Source of the DNA: UBA9300 sp032260385
Lineage (GTDB): Bacteria > Bacteroidota > Bacteroidia > Bacteroidales > VadinHA17
Assembly: GCA_032260385.1 (NCBI GenBank)
Contig: JAVVEL010000013.1
Span: 1-64,000 of the forward strand
Reading direction: 5' to 3'
DNA: 64,000 nucleotides
Position 1 is the first letter of the stretch; every line of letters begins with the position of its first letter. The translations under genes were made by a program, and so were the position numbers. The notes below the pieces were generated by a model. The model was given only the letters and a program-made list of their open reading frames with translations, was not told the origin of the DNA and made no database searches. Positions 9,356 through 18,764 of the stretch are shown in pieces.

Positions 9356-9925
9356 TCAGGAGACGGCCGGCCGGAGAGGAGCATCTTTTAAACGGCAGTA
9401 TTCCGGTCCTTCAGGTTTCAGTATGCTTTCGTAAAGGACCAGTTCGTTCACAGACTGCGGGGGCAGTTTTTTACCTGCCGGATCTTTAAGGAGGTCTGAC
9501 AATAATTCCCTGTTATTTATATACTTCATCCTGCCCAGTGTGATGTGTGGTTTAAAAGATTTTTCAATCTTATAGAGTCCCTCCTCTTCAAGCTTTCTGC
9601 ATAGGAACAACTGCATATTGAAAAGCACCTCCGGCACTTTTAAATCCAGCCATATTACCCTGGCCTGTTTCATGTTCCGGAAGACTCCCGTGCCTGCAAA
9701 AAATAGCTCAAAAGCCTTGAAATGACCGGCTGTCTCCAGCATTATCTCACCGGCCCTTTTAACCCGGCCATCATCACTGTCGCCAAGGAAGGCAAGTGTG
9801 AGGTGCATGCCGGCAGGATCAACCCATCTTATCTTTTCACCCTTCAGGGCCAGCTTATAAGAATCAACGAGCTGTGTCATTGCATTGTTATTCTGAATAT
9901 CAACAGCAATAAAAATCCTTTTCAT
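9356..9925 (-). CDS. thpR: RNA 2',3'-cyclic phosphodiesterase (2H family)
   Basis: This 189-residue protein has both HxTx motifs of the 2H phosphoesterase superfamily: HLTLAFLGD at about residues 41-49 and HITLGRM at about 127-133. It opens with KRIFIAVDI, typical of ThpR (formerly LigT), which opens 2',3'-cyclic phosphates on RNA. Length is normal. It follows the aminotransferase fusion gene by 10 nt on the same strand, so they are probably co-transcribed, though no functional link is obvious. Confidence 0.9.
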   Translation of the reverse strand: MKRIFIAVDIQNNNAMTQLVDSYKLALKGEKIRWVDPAGMHLTLAFLGDSDDGRVKRAGEIMLETAGHFKAFELFFAGTGVFRNMKQARVIWLDLKVPEVLFNMQLFLCRKLEEEGLYKIEKSFKPHITLGRMKYINNRELLSDLLKDPAGKKLPPQSVNELVLYESILKPEGPEYCRLKDAPLRPAVS

Positions 9926-9935
9926 ATATTATATA

Positions 9936-12900
9936 TTAAACTTCCGTGAGTTCATTTTCAAATATCTGAGACAGTCTATCCACAAGTATTTCCGCATTTT
10001 CTTTATCAAAGGGCATCGGGGGGCGTATCTTCAATACGTTGTTATGTGGTCCGTCGGTCCCGGTCAGTATTTTCATTTCCTTAAGTCTCTCACTAACATA
10101 TGATGCTTCTGCTGCTGCTGGCTCAAGGCTTTCACGATTTCTGACAAGCTCTATCCCAAGAAATAAGCCTGATCCCCTTACATCACCCACCAGCGTATAT
10201 CTGTCCACGAAAGGTCTGAGCATTTCAAGCAGGTAAGCTCCTGTTTCCCTTGCATGCTCCATATAATTATCTCTCAAGACAATTTCCAGGGTCTTCTTCC
10301 CTACGTGGGCCGATACAGTATTACCGCCGAAGGTGCTGAAAAATTCCATTCCGTTATTAAAGGCTGCGGCTATCTCCCTGCTTGTTACCACTGCAGCAAG
10401 GGGGTGACCGTTACCGATGGGTTTACCCAGCACAACTATATCAGGGTTAACGCCCTGGTCTTCAAAAGCATAAAAGGATGTACCCATGCGTCCATAGCCC
10501 GTTTGCACCTCATCAGCTATACATAGGCCGCCATTGCGCCTGATTATGCCGTATGCTGCCTCCAGGTAGCCACCGGGAAATATTATCTGCCCTCCCACAC
10601 TGGGGCAGGTTTCAGCTATAAATGCAGCGGGTTTGCTGCCTTTTCCCTCCAGTTTATTTATTATTTCTTCAATATACCCTGCATATTTTGATCCGGCTTC
10701 CCTGTCATCATATTTGTATTTCCCCCTGTAACAATCGGCTACCGGAGCGGTGTGTACCCATGGCGGTCTTCCCCTGCCTCCGGGACCGTCATGCTTATAT
10801 GGTGAAATATCTACCAATGTATTTGTATTACCGTGGTAGGCTCCCTCAAGCACTATTACTTCTTTCAGCCCGGTATAGGTAAAAGCGAGTCGCAGTGCCA
10901 GCTCATTAGCCTCACTTGCAGAGTTTAGAAAAAAACAAACTTCAAGGGGTTTTTTAAATGTTCCCAGCAGCAGGCTGGAAAATTCGTCCAGGCGGTCATT
11001 TAAATACCTTGTATTGGTATTTAATATCTTCATCTGTTCATAAGCAGCTTCAATGATCTCGGGATGGCAATGCCCTATATGGGGGACATTATTATATGCA
11101 TCGAGGTATTTCTGGCCTTCCCAGTCATACATATATTGCATATAGCCCCGTACAATCTTCACCGGTCTACGGTAGCTGAGACCCAGATTCTCTGCAAAAT
11201 ATTTTTTCCTCATTACCAGTGTTTCATCAGCTGTTTTCTCTTTTTCAGGAAAACAGGCTGAAGGCAGGTTCAGAAAAAGATCCGGATCAGGGGATAATAA
11301 GAACCATGTATTTTTCTCCCATGGTTTGCATACTCCCGGGAAGTCGATACCATAAGCAAGAAGATCTGTGATTATCTGAAAGTGGAGATGAGGACTCCAT
11401 CCTCCGTTCTCTGTAACATCGCCCATCCAGGCAAAGACATCACCCTTCTTCACTTCTTTACCCTTTGTAATTCTTTCCAGGGACTTCCCTGCCAGGTGTC
11501 CGTAAAGTGTAAAAAACTCCTCTCCTGTACCGCTTTGATGTCTCAGTATTATCATATGACCGTAATCCAGCTCGTCCGGGTTATAATTGTAAAGATGGAC
11601 GGTCCCGTCTGCAGGTGCATAAACCGGCGTTCCTGCAGGGGCAAACATATCTATTCCAAGATGAATTGTCCTGTCCTCAGCAGTGGTGAACTGCTTATTC
11701 CGGAAAACGCTTGATGAATACAGGATGCGGGCTTCTGCAAAACGCCCGATTCCAAATTTTTTCTGTTTTCTCCTCAGCTCCTCTTCAATCCTTTCACCCA
11801 GCTTATCTGCGGTATTCATAAGTTGATCACCTTCAATAAGCTTGCCGTTGACACCCAGGTTCAATGCCAGGCAATTCTTTTCGGTCAGCTGCTCACCCAG
11901 GAGCGGGTATGCATCTTTCCCGATCTTCCCAATCCGGGGAATCAGTCTGCTTATTTCCACCGGAGCTTTCATACCACAGGCATCCCTGAAGATAGCTTCA
12001 GCAAATAAGGGATGTATTTGTTCCAGAGCGGGGATTATTTTTTTTATTGGCTCCTGGCTTATGGCAAGGTAAGTGTCGTCCGGGCGCTCTCTCTGTTGGG
12101 ATGCAGCTATACAAATACTGAGAGCAAGCCTCATTTTCACCATTGTAAAAAGTACCCTTACCTCCTTATCCCTTAGAGCATACTCCCGGTGGTAGCCGCT
12201 CAGGGCCAGGGCCGCATCGCGCAGTGGTTCAGACTTCCCCAGCATAAGATAGGCTATTGCAACAGCTACATTTGCCACAGTATAGCTGTAAATCATATCA
12301 CCAAAATCAATGAAGCCATTTATCTCAGGCTTTTGTGCATATTGACCGGTATCGGCATTTACGATAATATTATAGTCATTTGCATCATTATGGATAACAC
12401 TGCACCTCAATTCAGAAGTCACAGGTTTTACTATCTCCCTGTATTCATCCAGGGTATTCTTTACAAATGCATTGAGCTCCTCATCCTGTATAAGACCTGT
12501 ACTCTCATCAACGACTTTCTCAAAATTTGCCGGATCCCATTTGAAATCACGATTGAAGCCCTGGTTATGATAGCCTTCCAGTGCAGCATCCATCATGCCA
12601 AGTTTTGTTCCAAGGTCCCGTACCAGTTCGGCAGGGTGATTTTTCAGCATCCCTAAGGGCTTGCCTCCCAGCCATGTCACCACCCTGGCACGGTATTTCT
12701 CGCCGGTCGATAGCACAAGCTCAGCAATATCATTGCCCTTTTTGTCCGGGATAATCACAGGGCATAAGGGCACCTTTTCAGACAGGAATTTCAGCACATC
12801 GTTCTGTGCCCGTATGAATTGATCGTCCTCACACGGGTTGGTGATTTTCAGAACATATCGGGAACCATCGCCTGCAGTCAGCATTACATTCTGATCCCTC

Positions 12901-12998
12901 TCCCCGTCCAGTTCACCGCAGCTGACAGACATGCCATATTTCACACTGACAAATCTTTTAATTTCCCCTGCACCGACATTTGGTTTGCTTTTTAACAT
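9936..12998 (-). CDS. Three-domain fusion: phosphotransferase, M23 peptidase, class III aminotransferase
   Basis: A 1020-residue protein with three modules in order. Residues about 1-340 form an aminoglycoside/choline-kinase-like phosphotransferase, with the Brenner motif VIHNDANDYN and the metal motif FIDFGD. Residues about 410-560 form an M23 (LytM-like) metallopeptidase fold with HLGIDMFAPAGTPVYAPADG and SPHLHFQI. Residues about 600-1020 form a class III PLP aminotransferase with IADEVQTGYGRMG and the PLP lysine in VVLGKPIGNGHP. There is no signal peptide, so it should act in the cytoplasm despite the M23 module. The kinase and PLP modules resemble hydroxylysine kinase and phospho-lyases of the AGXT2L type, which phosphorylate an amino alcohol and then eliminate phosphate. 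That substrate is inference. The M23 module may not be catalytic. Confidence 0.85.
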   Translation of the reverse strand: MLKSKPNVGAGEIKRFVSVKYGMSVSCGELDGERDQNVMLTAGDGSRYVLKITNPCEDDQFIRAQNDVLKFLSEKVPLCPVIIPDKKGNDIAELVLSTGEKYRARVVTWLGGKPLGMLKNHPAELVRDLGTKLGMMDAALEGYHNQGFNRDFKWDPANFEKVVDESTGLIQDEELNAFVKNTLDEYREIVKPVTSELRCSVIHNDANDYNIIVNADTGQYAQKPEINGFIDFGDMIYSYTVANVAVAIAYLMLGKSEPLRDAALALSGYHREYALRDKEVRVLFTMVKMRLALSICIAASQQRERPDDTYLAISQEPIKKIIPALEQIHPLFAEAIFRDACGMKAPVEISRLIPRIGKIGKDAYPLLGEQLTEKNCLALNLGVNGKLIEGDQLMNTADKLGERIEEELRRKQKKFGIGRFAEARILYSSSVFRNKQFTTAEDRTIHLGIDMFAPAGTPVYAPADGTVHLYNYNPDELDYGHMIILRHQSGTGEEFFTLYGHLAGKSLERITKGKEVKKGDVFAWMGDVTENGGWSPHLHFQIITDLLAYGIDFPGVCKPWEKNTWFLLSPDPDLFLNLPSACFPEKEKTADETLVMRKKYFAENLGLSYRRPVKIVRGYMQYMYDWEGQKYLDAYNNVPHIGHCHPEIIEAAYEQMKILNTNTRYLNDRLDEFSSLLLGTFKKPLEVCFFLNSASEANELALRLAFTYTGLKEVIVLEGAYHGNTNTLVDISPYKHDGPGGRGRPPWVHTAPVADCYRGKYKYDDREAGSKYAGYIEEIINKLEGKGSKPAAFIAETCPSVGGQIIFPGGYLEAAYGIIRRNGGLCIADEVQTGYGRMGTSFYAFEDQGVNPDIVVLGKPIGNGHPLAAVVTSREIAAAFNNGMEFFSTFGGNTVSAHVGKKTLEIVLRDNYMEHARETGAYLLEMLRPFVDRYTLVGDVRGSGLFLGIELVRNRESLEPAAAEASYVSERLKEMKILTGTDGPHNNVLKIRPPMPFDKENAEILVDRLSQIFENELTEV

Positions 12999-13030
12999 TT
13001 GCTTTATAAATCTTTAATGTAATCCCTTTC

Positions 13031-13100
13031 CCTCAGGCTCAGGCCCAGGCTTATTATGCTCACAGGCACGGGCTCAAGCACAGGCTCAGCCTTTTTACTT
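13031..13100. repeat. Imperfect CAGGCTCAG-type direct repeats
   Basis: The 170-bp spacer before elbB holds several imperfect copies of AGGCTCAG / GGGCTCAA (about 13033-13092) followed by a run of T-rich blocks (TTTTTACTTTTTTTAC and similar). It looks like low-complexity intergenic sequence. No hairpin or gene is evident. Confidence 0.45.
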
Positions 13101-13168
13101 TTTTTACATTTTCCTTTTCCCTTTATACTTTTTACTTTTATCTTCACCAATCAAAACCATAAAGTTAT

Positions 13169-13819
13169 ATGAAATTTGCAATAATGTTATCAGGATGCGG
13201 GGTCTTTGACGGTTCCGAGATACATGAATCAACCCTTACAATGCTGGCAATAGCAAAAAACGGGGGTAAATATGACATTTTTGCCCCGGATGTACGCCAG
13301 CACCATGTTATCAATCATCTTAACGGAGAGAAGATGGATGAGCAAAGGAATGTACTTGTTGAGGCAGCCCGGATAGCAAGGGGCAAGATAAAGCCTCTTC
13401 ATGAGTACAGGACCGAAGATTTCGATGCCCTGATCATACCCGGAGGTTTCGGGGTGGCAAAAAATCTTTGCACCTATGCTTTTGACGGAACCGATTTTTA
13501 CGTTGACAAGGTTGTTGAAGAAGCATTGAAATCGACTCATTCGGCAGGCAAACCCATTGGGGCCTTATGCATTTCACCGGTACTTCTGGCCAAAGTGTTT
13601 GAAGGTATTGATGTCACAATAGGAAGGGTCAAAAGCACGGCTGATGATATTGAAAAGCTTGGAGCAATTCATATTGAGGCCGGCCCGGGTGAAATAGTCA
13701 TTGACAATGCCAACAAAATCATAAGCACTCCCGCCTACATGCTTGAGTCGGGTATTGAAGACATTTATGATGGTGCCAATAATCTCGTAAAGGCTATTAT
13801 TGAAATGGCCAATAATTAA
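13169..13819 (+). CDS. elbB: ElbB-like class I glutamine amidotransferase-fold glyoxalase
   Basis: A 216-residue protein of the DJ-1/PfpI superfamily. It starts with KFAIMLSGCGVFDGSEIHE, the ElbB signature, and has the nucleophile-elbow Cys in PIGALCISPVLLAK. E. coli ElbB has been linked to isoprenoid biosynthesis and shows weak glyoxalase activity; its cell role is unclear. It stands alone on the plus strand, convergent with the DUF4294 gene 22 bp downstream. Confidence 0.9.
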   Translation: MKFAIMLSGCGVFDGSEIHESTLTMLAIAKNGGKYDIFAPDVRQHHVINHLNGEKMDEQRNVLVEAARIARGKIKPLHEYRTEDFDALIIPGGFGVAKNLCTYAFDGTDFYVDKVVEEALKSTHSAGKPIGALCISPVLLAKVFEGIDVTIGRVKSTADDIEKLGAIHIEAGPGEIVIDNANKIISTPAYMLESGIEDIYDGANNLVKAIIEMANN

Positions 13820-13841
13820 TGGCCCCAAACTTTTGCCTTTA

Positions 13842-14456
13842 TCAAAGCCTTCCGTGTTCAATTTCATAGATCACCTTCTCTATGAGGTAATCTTCTCCTT
13901 CGGGCTCATATTCCGATTTCAGGTTAGAGCCAAAGATCCGGGCAATACCCTGCCAGAAGAAAGCTGACAGTGAGCCCCTGTAATCGCGTATTATCTCGTA
14001 TGAGGTATTTCGTGTTTCCCTGTCTATAAGCTTAATCAGTATTCTGCCCTGTGTAATTGTCATATGCCTTATATCGTCCTCGTACTCCCCGAACAGACCG
14101 GTTTCAAATTCTTTAAGGAACTGTTTTCTGGCCTTTTCCCCTTCTATCTTCTGAAGAGTGTCATTTATTTCGGTAAATTTCCCTCTTACCACCAGGGCAT
14201 ATGGGTATACTTTTTTAACATTATGCACCAGTCTCTGGTATCTCCACCACTGAAAACGTTCTTTCAGACCCACTTTTTTTACAACATTTATTTCATCCAG
14301 CTTAATTTCAGGCAAAGTCTCGCCATCACGTGTTACATTTTCAAGGATAAAAATCCGGTCCGGGACCGAATCGACCTTATGCATTACGGTGTCCTGTCCG
14401 TCCAGGGACAAAGCGGGAAGTAATAAGAATCCGATATTTAGAAACCACTTCAACAT
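13842..14456 (-). CDS. Exported DUF4294 protein
   Basis: A 204-residue protein beginning MLKWFLNIGFLLLPALSLDG, a signal peptide with cleavage near residue 20. The rest matches what I recall of DUF4294, a family nearly restricted to Bacteroidota, with YPYALVVRGKFTEIN and the stretch around DDIRHMTITQGRILIKLIDR. The longer frame begins three codons earlier at a TTG; the ATG at 14456 is preferred. Function is unknown. The gene is divergent from the DUF3267 gene. Confidence 0.75.
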   Translation of the reverse strand: MLKWFLNIGFLLLPALSLDGQDTVMHKVDSVPDRIFILENVTRDGETLPEIKLDEINVVKKVGLKERFQWWRYQRLVHNVKKVYPYALVVRGKFTEINDTLQKIEGEKARKQFLKEFETGLFGEYEDDIRHMTITQGRILIKLIDRETRNTSYEIIRDYRGSLSAFFWQGIARIFGSNLKSEYEPEGEDYLIEKVIYEIEHGRL

Positions 14457-14488
14457 ACAGTACAAAATTAATTAATCCTTACTATATC

Positions 14489-14519
14489 TTGTTATTAATA
14501 TCGAGTATAAATAAATTTG
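14489..14519 (+). promoter_or_regulatory. Promoter-like element before the DUF3267 gene
   Basis: TTG at 14489-14491 and TAAATTTG at 14512-14519 are separated by 20 nt, close to the Bacteroidota -33/-7 arrangement. The start codon lies only 7 nt after the -7 box, so the transcript would be nearly leaderless if this is used. Confidence 0.35.
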
Positions 14520-14526
14520 TACAACC

Positions 14527-15156
14527 ATGGGCTACAATGTTGATGATATAATAAAGAATGACCGTTTCCGGCATTTATATACTCTGTCATATGATGATAT
14601 TATCCCCTTTGTTTTTAAGTATATCAAAAAGCATACCTTTCCGATAATCCTCGCGTGGTCATTTCTCCTGGCCATAATTATCTGGATGATAGATTTCCGC
14701 TTTGCCCTGGCAGGAAATTTCAGATTTTTGTCCATCCTCATGCACAGTGTCATCGGCTTTATAATCATCCCCATGCTGCTTGTTATACCGCATGAATTTC
14801 TGCACATTGTACCATATTTTCTCGGGGGGGCAAGAAATATACGTGTAGGGGCCGACTGGAAACAATATTACTTTTATGTGACATCACATCTTTACCCTGT
14901 CGGTCCCTTTGTTTTCATCACCGTTGCACTAACACCCTTCCTCCTGATTAGTGCAGGGCTGAGCTACCTGATATTCAGTCTCCAGTCACCCCTATGGACA
15001 TGGAGCTTCATGTGCACTCTTTTTATGCATACCACGATGTCAGCAGGTGATTTTGCCCTTGTTAATTTTTACTGGACCAACCGGGATAAGAAGATCCTCA
15101 CCTGGGATGACGCTGACAGGAAAGAATCATATTTTTATGAAGAAACCAGAGGATAA
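14527..15156 (+). CDS. DUF3267 integral membrane metallopeptidase-like protein
   Basis: A 209-residue protein with four predicted membrane segments (about 38-56, 68-92, 125-150 and 158-180). Within the second lies VIPHEFLHIVPYF, an HExxH-like HEFLH zinc motif that is the hallmark of the DUF3267 'putative zincin peptidase' family. It could be an intramembrane or membrane-tethered protease, but no substrate is known. It stands alone between the divergent DUF4294 gene and the transporter gene. Confidence 0.8.
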   Translation: MGYNVDDIIKNDRFRHLYTLSYDDIIPFVFKYIKKHTFPIILAWSFLLAIIIWMIDFRFALAGNFRFLSILMHSVIGFIIIPMLLVIPHEFLHIVPYFLGGARNIRVGADWKQYYFYVTSHLYPVGPFVFITVALTPFLLISAGLSYLIFSLQSPLWTWSFMCTLFMHTTMSAGDFALVNFYWTNRDKKILTWDDADRKESYFYEETRG

Positions 15157-15218
15157 AGTTTATCAACTTTATCAACTTTCTTATATATTTACTGCTTCTT
15201 TCAAAAAATTAAGATACT

Positions 15219-16646
15219 ATGAGTAAGCTGGCAGAAGTTCTGAAAAAATTCCCGCGTGTTTTCTGGGTGTCCAACATAATGGAATTATTTGAAAGGTGGG
15301 CATGGTATGGTTTTTATAACGCTTTTGCCCTCTATCTCACTCTTTCAAAGGATACGGGTGCCCTGGGCTTTAGCCAGGTACAAAAAGGCGCCATTATAGG
15401 AACCGGCTCTATGCTGCTTTACTTCCTGCCGGTAATAACAGGTGCCATAGCCGACAGGATTGGTTACAAAAAGGTACTTATATTTTCATTTACCGCTTAT
15501 GTAGCCGGATTTTTCATGGTTGGCACCTTTGAATCCTACGGTCTTGTCTTTGCCGCCTATATTTTCCTGGCACTGGCAGGGGCTCTTTTCAAGCCCGTCA
15601 TCTCAGGGATGATAGCGAAAACCACGACAGATGAAACGGCATCGGTAGGCTTCGGGATATTTTACATCATGGTCAATATTGGTGGCTTCATAGGTCCCTT
15701 CATTGCCGGTTTTCTATATAAAATCGACTGGAACCTGGTATTTCTGATGTCTATTATTACCATTGCCATTAACTACATTTTCGTCTTTTTCTTTTTTAAG
15801 GAACCTTACCGGGAGCCATCAGGTCTTAAATTTCTTCAGAACATAGGCATAGCTTTCAAAAACATCTGGATAACTATTAATAACTGGAAATATGTACTCT
15901 TCCTTGTTATAATGGGTTTGTTCTGGACAGCTTTCAACCAGCTTTATTACTCCTTCCCGGTCTTCCTTGAACAATGGGTCGACATGGATAAAATATCTTC
16001 CTTACTGGGTCTTCCGGCAGGTACCATTACTGCTCCCACAATAACCAGCATGAATGCCTTCTTCATCATAATCTTGCAAATGTGGGTTTCATCCATCAGT
16101 ATGCGCTACAGGCCACTTAAATCAATGATGACTGGTATTATGATCCTGGGTGGCGGACTGCTTCTTATGTTCCTGACTCGAAATCCATGGATCATGCTGA
16201 TTGGTGTACTTATATTCGCTATTGGCGAAATGGCGTCATCACCGAAATTCAATGAATATGTTGGCCGCATTGCTCCCCCGGACAAAAAAGCCCTTTACAT
16301 GGGCACTGTCTTCCTTGCAATAGCCATAGGGCACTTTCTCGCAGGTTGGGTGTCCGGTAAGCCCTTCGAAGTACTGGCCGATAAATATTACCTGCTGTCG
16401 AGGGCGATAGAGCAAAAAGGCTATTCCATCCAGCCCATATCCGACCAGTTCTCTCAGACACAGTATTTTGAAAAAGCACAGGAACTGTTTGGCATGGATG
16501 GTCAACAGCTTACCGGCTACCTCTGGGACAGCTACCATCCATCCAATGTTTGGTTCCTCTTTACAGGCATTGCCGTGGCAGCGAGCATCTTCCTGCTTCT
16601 CTATGATAAGATCATCCTGAAAGGTCAGGAGAACACAGTAAAATAG
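15219..16646 (+). CDS. POT/PTR-like MFS transporter
   Basis: A 475-residue polytopic membrane protein with about 12-14 hydrophobic segments. The N-terminus NIMELFERWAWYGFYNAFALYL matches the E-x-F-E-R-x-x-Y-Y pattern of proton-dependent oligopeptide transporters, and the next part has GAIADRIGYKK, the MFS loop 2-3 motif. POT proteins import di- and tripeptides with protons. This is one of the divergent Bacteroidota forms, so the substrate should be left open. A 62-bp spacer with two copies of TTTATCAAC precedes it. Confidence 0.8.
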   Translation: MSKLAEVLKKFPRVFWVSNIMELFERWAWYGFYNAFALYLTLSKDTGALGFSQVQKGAIIGTGSMLLYFLPVITGAIADRIGYKKVLIFSFTAYVAGFFMVGTFESYGLVFAAYIFLALAGALFKPVISGMIAKTTTDETASVGFGIFYIMVNIGGFIGPFIAGFLYKIDWNLVFLMSIITIAINYIFVFFFFKEPYREPSGLKFLQNIGIAFKNIWITINNWKYVLFLVIMGLFWTAFNQLYYSFPVFLEQWVDMDKISSLLGLPAGTITAPTITSMNAFFIIILQMWVSSISMRYRPLKSMMTGIMILGGGLLLMFLTRNPWIMLIGVLIFAIGEMASSPKFNEYVGRIAPPDKKALYMGTVFLAIAIGHFLAGWVSGKPFEVLADKYYLLSRAIEQKGYSIQPISDQFSQTQYFEKAQELFGMDGQQLTGYLWDSYHPSNVWFLFTGIAVAASIFLLLYDKIILKGQENTVK

Positions 16647-16655
16647 CGTTTCCAT

Positions 16656-16663
16656 TATATTTG
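16656..16663 (+). promoter_or_regulatory. -7 box before the PHP gene
   Basis: TATATTTG matches TAnnTTTG and lies 26 nt before the chosen start codon. No good -33 box is seen. Confidence 0.3.
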
Positions 16664-16688
16664 AAAAATGCAAAATCATAAACATATC

Positions 16689-17747
16689 ATGAAAAAGTTA
16701 AGTGTCCTTCTTGTTCTTCTGTATATAAGCCTTTGCCCGGCTGTGGGGCAGAAAAGAATAATTAAGATCCCCGATATACCGGGCTATATTACTCTGAAAT
16801 GTGACCTTCACATTCATACCGTCTTCTCTGACGGAAACGTATGGCCTGCCTACAGGGTAGATGAGGCATGGAAAGACGGGCTCGATGTACTTGCCATAAG
16901 TGATCACCTGGAGCACCTGCCTCACAGTGAGTACATCACGACTGATCACAATGCTGCTTACAAAATAGCGGCAAGACTGGCAAAGGAAAGAAACCTTATC
17001 CTCATACATGCAACAGAGATAACACGAAGCATGCCCCCCGGTCACCTGAATGCCCTTTTCGTTGAGGATGCAGCAGTAATTCACGCAGACGATCCCTTTG
17101 AAACCGTTGAAAATGCCGTGGAGCAGGGCGCCTTCATCCAATGGAATCACCCGGGCTGGAAGGCACAGGAGCCAGACGGCATACCAAAGCTCTATGATAT
17201 TCACAGAAAATTACTGGATAAGGCATATATACATGGCATTGAATTTTTTAACTATACAGAGTATTATCCCAATATCCTGGAATGGTGCAGGGAGTATAAT
17301 CTTGCGGTAATTGCCAACAGTGACGAACACGATATCATTTCTGAAAATTACGGCCATCTCACACGTCCCATGACCCTTGTTTTTGCCAGGGAGCGAACTG
17401 AAGAATCTTTAAAGGAAGCCATGTTTGATACGCGTACACTGGCCTACTTTTATAATACCCTTGCAGGCAGGGAAGATCTGCTCAGGCAGGTATTTGAGGC
17501 AAGCATCTCTGTGGGAAAACCCTTTTATGAAAATGAAAGGTATGAATGGATTGAAATAAAAAATAATTCAGATATGCCCTTTCACATGATAAATGGAACA
17601 CCCGGTGCAGCAGAGGAGTTCACCATTGAAGCTAACAGCATTACAACACTGCGCATTGAAAAAGAAAATAAAAATCCCCTTGAATGGTACGTAAAAAACA
17701 TGCTCACCGGCTACGAAGAATATCTGCACGTAGATTTGGAACAATAG
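16689..17747 (+). CDS. Exported PHP-domain phosphoesterase
   Basis: A protein of 352 residues from the chosen start (MKKLSVLLVLLYISLCPAVG), which gives a signal peptide. The mature part is a PHP metal-dependent phosphoesterase domain: DLHIHTVFSDG (HxH), the AISDHLE motif, an HATEITR motif and ANSDEHD near the middle. Exported Bacteroidota proteins of this layout are often named Sb-PDE-like phosphodiesterases. The substrate is not known. A frame start seven codons earlier (16668) would sit almost on a TATATTTG promoter box at 16656-16663, so 16689 is more likely. The last 100 residues form a small beta-domain. Confidence 0.82.
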   Translation: MKKLSVLLVLLYISLCPAVGQKRIIKIPDIPGYITLKCDLHIHTVFSDGNVWPAYRVDEAWKDGLDVLAISDHLEHLPHSEYITTDHNAAYKIAARLAKERNLILIHATEITRSMPPGHLNALFVEDAAVIHADDPFETVENAVEQGAFIQWNHPGWKAQEPDGIPKLYDIHRKLLDKAYIHGIEFFNYTEYYPNILEWCREYNLAVIANSDEHDIISENYGHLTRPMTLVFARERTEESLKEAMFDTRTLAYFYNTLAGREDLLRQVFEASISVGKPFYENERYEWIEIKNNSDMPFHMINGTPGAAEEFTIEANSITTLRIEKENKNPLEWYVKNMLTGYEEYLHVDLEQ

Positions 17748-17759
17748 GTAAATAAACGA

Positions 17760-18764
17760 TTAATCACGTCTACCAGAAAAAATAAGCTCCAGCTTTACGG
17801 TATCCCTGACTGCCTTACCATCCTTAAGTGCCGGGAGCCATTCCGGCCCTTCCCTGATAAGCCTGGTGACCTCATCAGAGAATGCTTTCGCCGGGCTTTC
17901 CAGCACCCTGATTTCACCTTTTCGTCCATCAGCTTTGATAATAAGCTCTATTTTGACAGTCACCCTCCCCAGATGGGTATAAGCGGACGGATATACCTGT
18001 TCCTCTGCAAGGTATTCACGGAATTCCTCAAGATCAATAAGCGGCCTGGCATCCCTTGACAACTCAATGTCCGCCACCTGCCGTGCAACAACTTCTTTCA
18101 CCCCTGCCCCCTTCTTCGATGTTTCCTGCTCAGCTGTGACAACACCGACAGGTGCCTCTTCTTTAATCACTTCCCCCTTAGCCGCTTTATCAGCAAGCAC
18201 CATCTCAGTCAACTCCACCGCATCGTCAATTTTGTCAGCTTCTTGCACCACCGGTTCTATTTCATGTTCAATAACAATCTTTTTTCCGCTGTCAATCAAG
18301 CCGGCAAGGGGCTTCTCAAGCTCCGTTTCTCTAAGCTCCTCCCTGCCGGGAGTAGTATCCAGGGTGCTTACGGACTTTGATTCAGAAGGTTCATCAACAG
18401 GTTGTTCAGGAGACTCATCCACTTTTAGTTCCCTGTTCTCCGCAATCTGCTGTCCGGATTGCCTGAGATTATTTACAAGAAGTACCGAGGAAACAACAAG
18501 CAAGGCAACAATTGCAGCAGCTACCCTGTAAACCAGGGTACTCTTTCGTTTTGTGCGTGACTTGATTCTTTTCTGCAAGGCATCAATATCTTCAGCTGCT
18601 TCACCGTCATCAATGTGAGCATAACCCTCCACGGCTTCGGCGAGAAAGGTATCCGACTCCAGCTTTCTCTCAAAAGCATTCCTTTCGCCCGCAGCCATCT
18701 CATCATTAAGATATCGCTTAATATCTTCAACATGTGTCTTACTATTTTTTCTATTCTTTTTCAT
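17760..18764 (-). CDS. Anti-sigma-like membrane protein with C-terminal TonB domain
   Basis: A 334-residue protein in three parts. The N-terminal cytoplasmic part (about 1-60, with IKRYLNDEMAAGERNAFE) resembles the short anti-sigma-like segment found beside Bacteroidota ECF genes. A single membrane segment follows (about 75-97, YRVAAAIVALLVVSSVLLV). A long acidic linker rich in E, P and V then leads to a TonB C-terminal fold (about 245-334, YPSAYTHLGRVTVKIELII). The start ATG at 18764 overlaps the end of the sigma gene by 14 nt, so translation is probably coupled. I infer that it holds the sigma factor and senses or energises an envelope partner. Direct anti-sigma activity is not proven by sequence. 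Confidence 0.75.
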   Translation of the reverse strand: MKKNRKNSKTHVEDIKRYLNDEMAAGERNAFERKLESDTFLAEAVEGYAHIDDGEAAEDIDALQKRIKSRTKRKSTLVYRVAAAIVALLVVSSVLLVNNLRQSGQQIAENRELKVDESPEQPVDEPSESKSVSTLDTTPGREELRETELEKPLAGLIDSGKKIVIEHEIEPVVQEADKIDDAVELTEMVLADKAAKGEVIKEEAPVGVVTAEQETSKKGAGVKEVVARQVADIELSRDARPLIDLEEFREYLAEEQVYPSAYTHLGRVTVKIELIIKADGRKGEIRVLESPAKAFSDEVTRLIREGPEWLPALKDGKAVRDTVKLELIFSGRRD

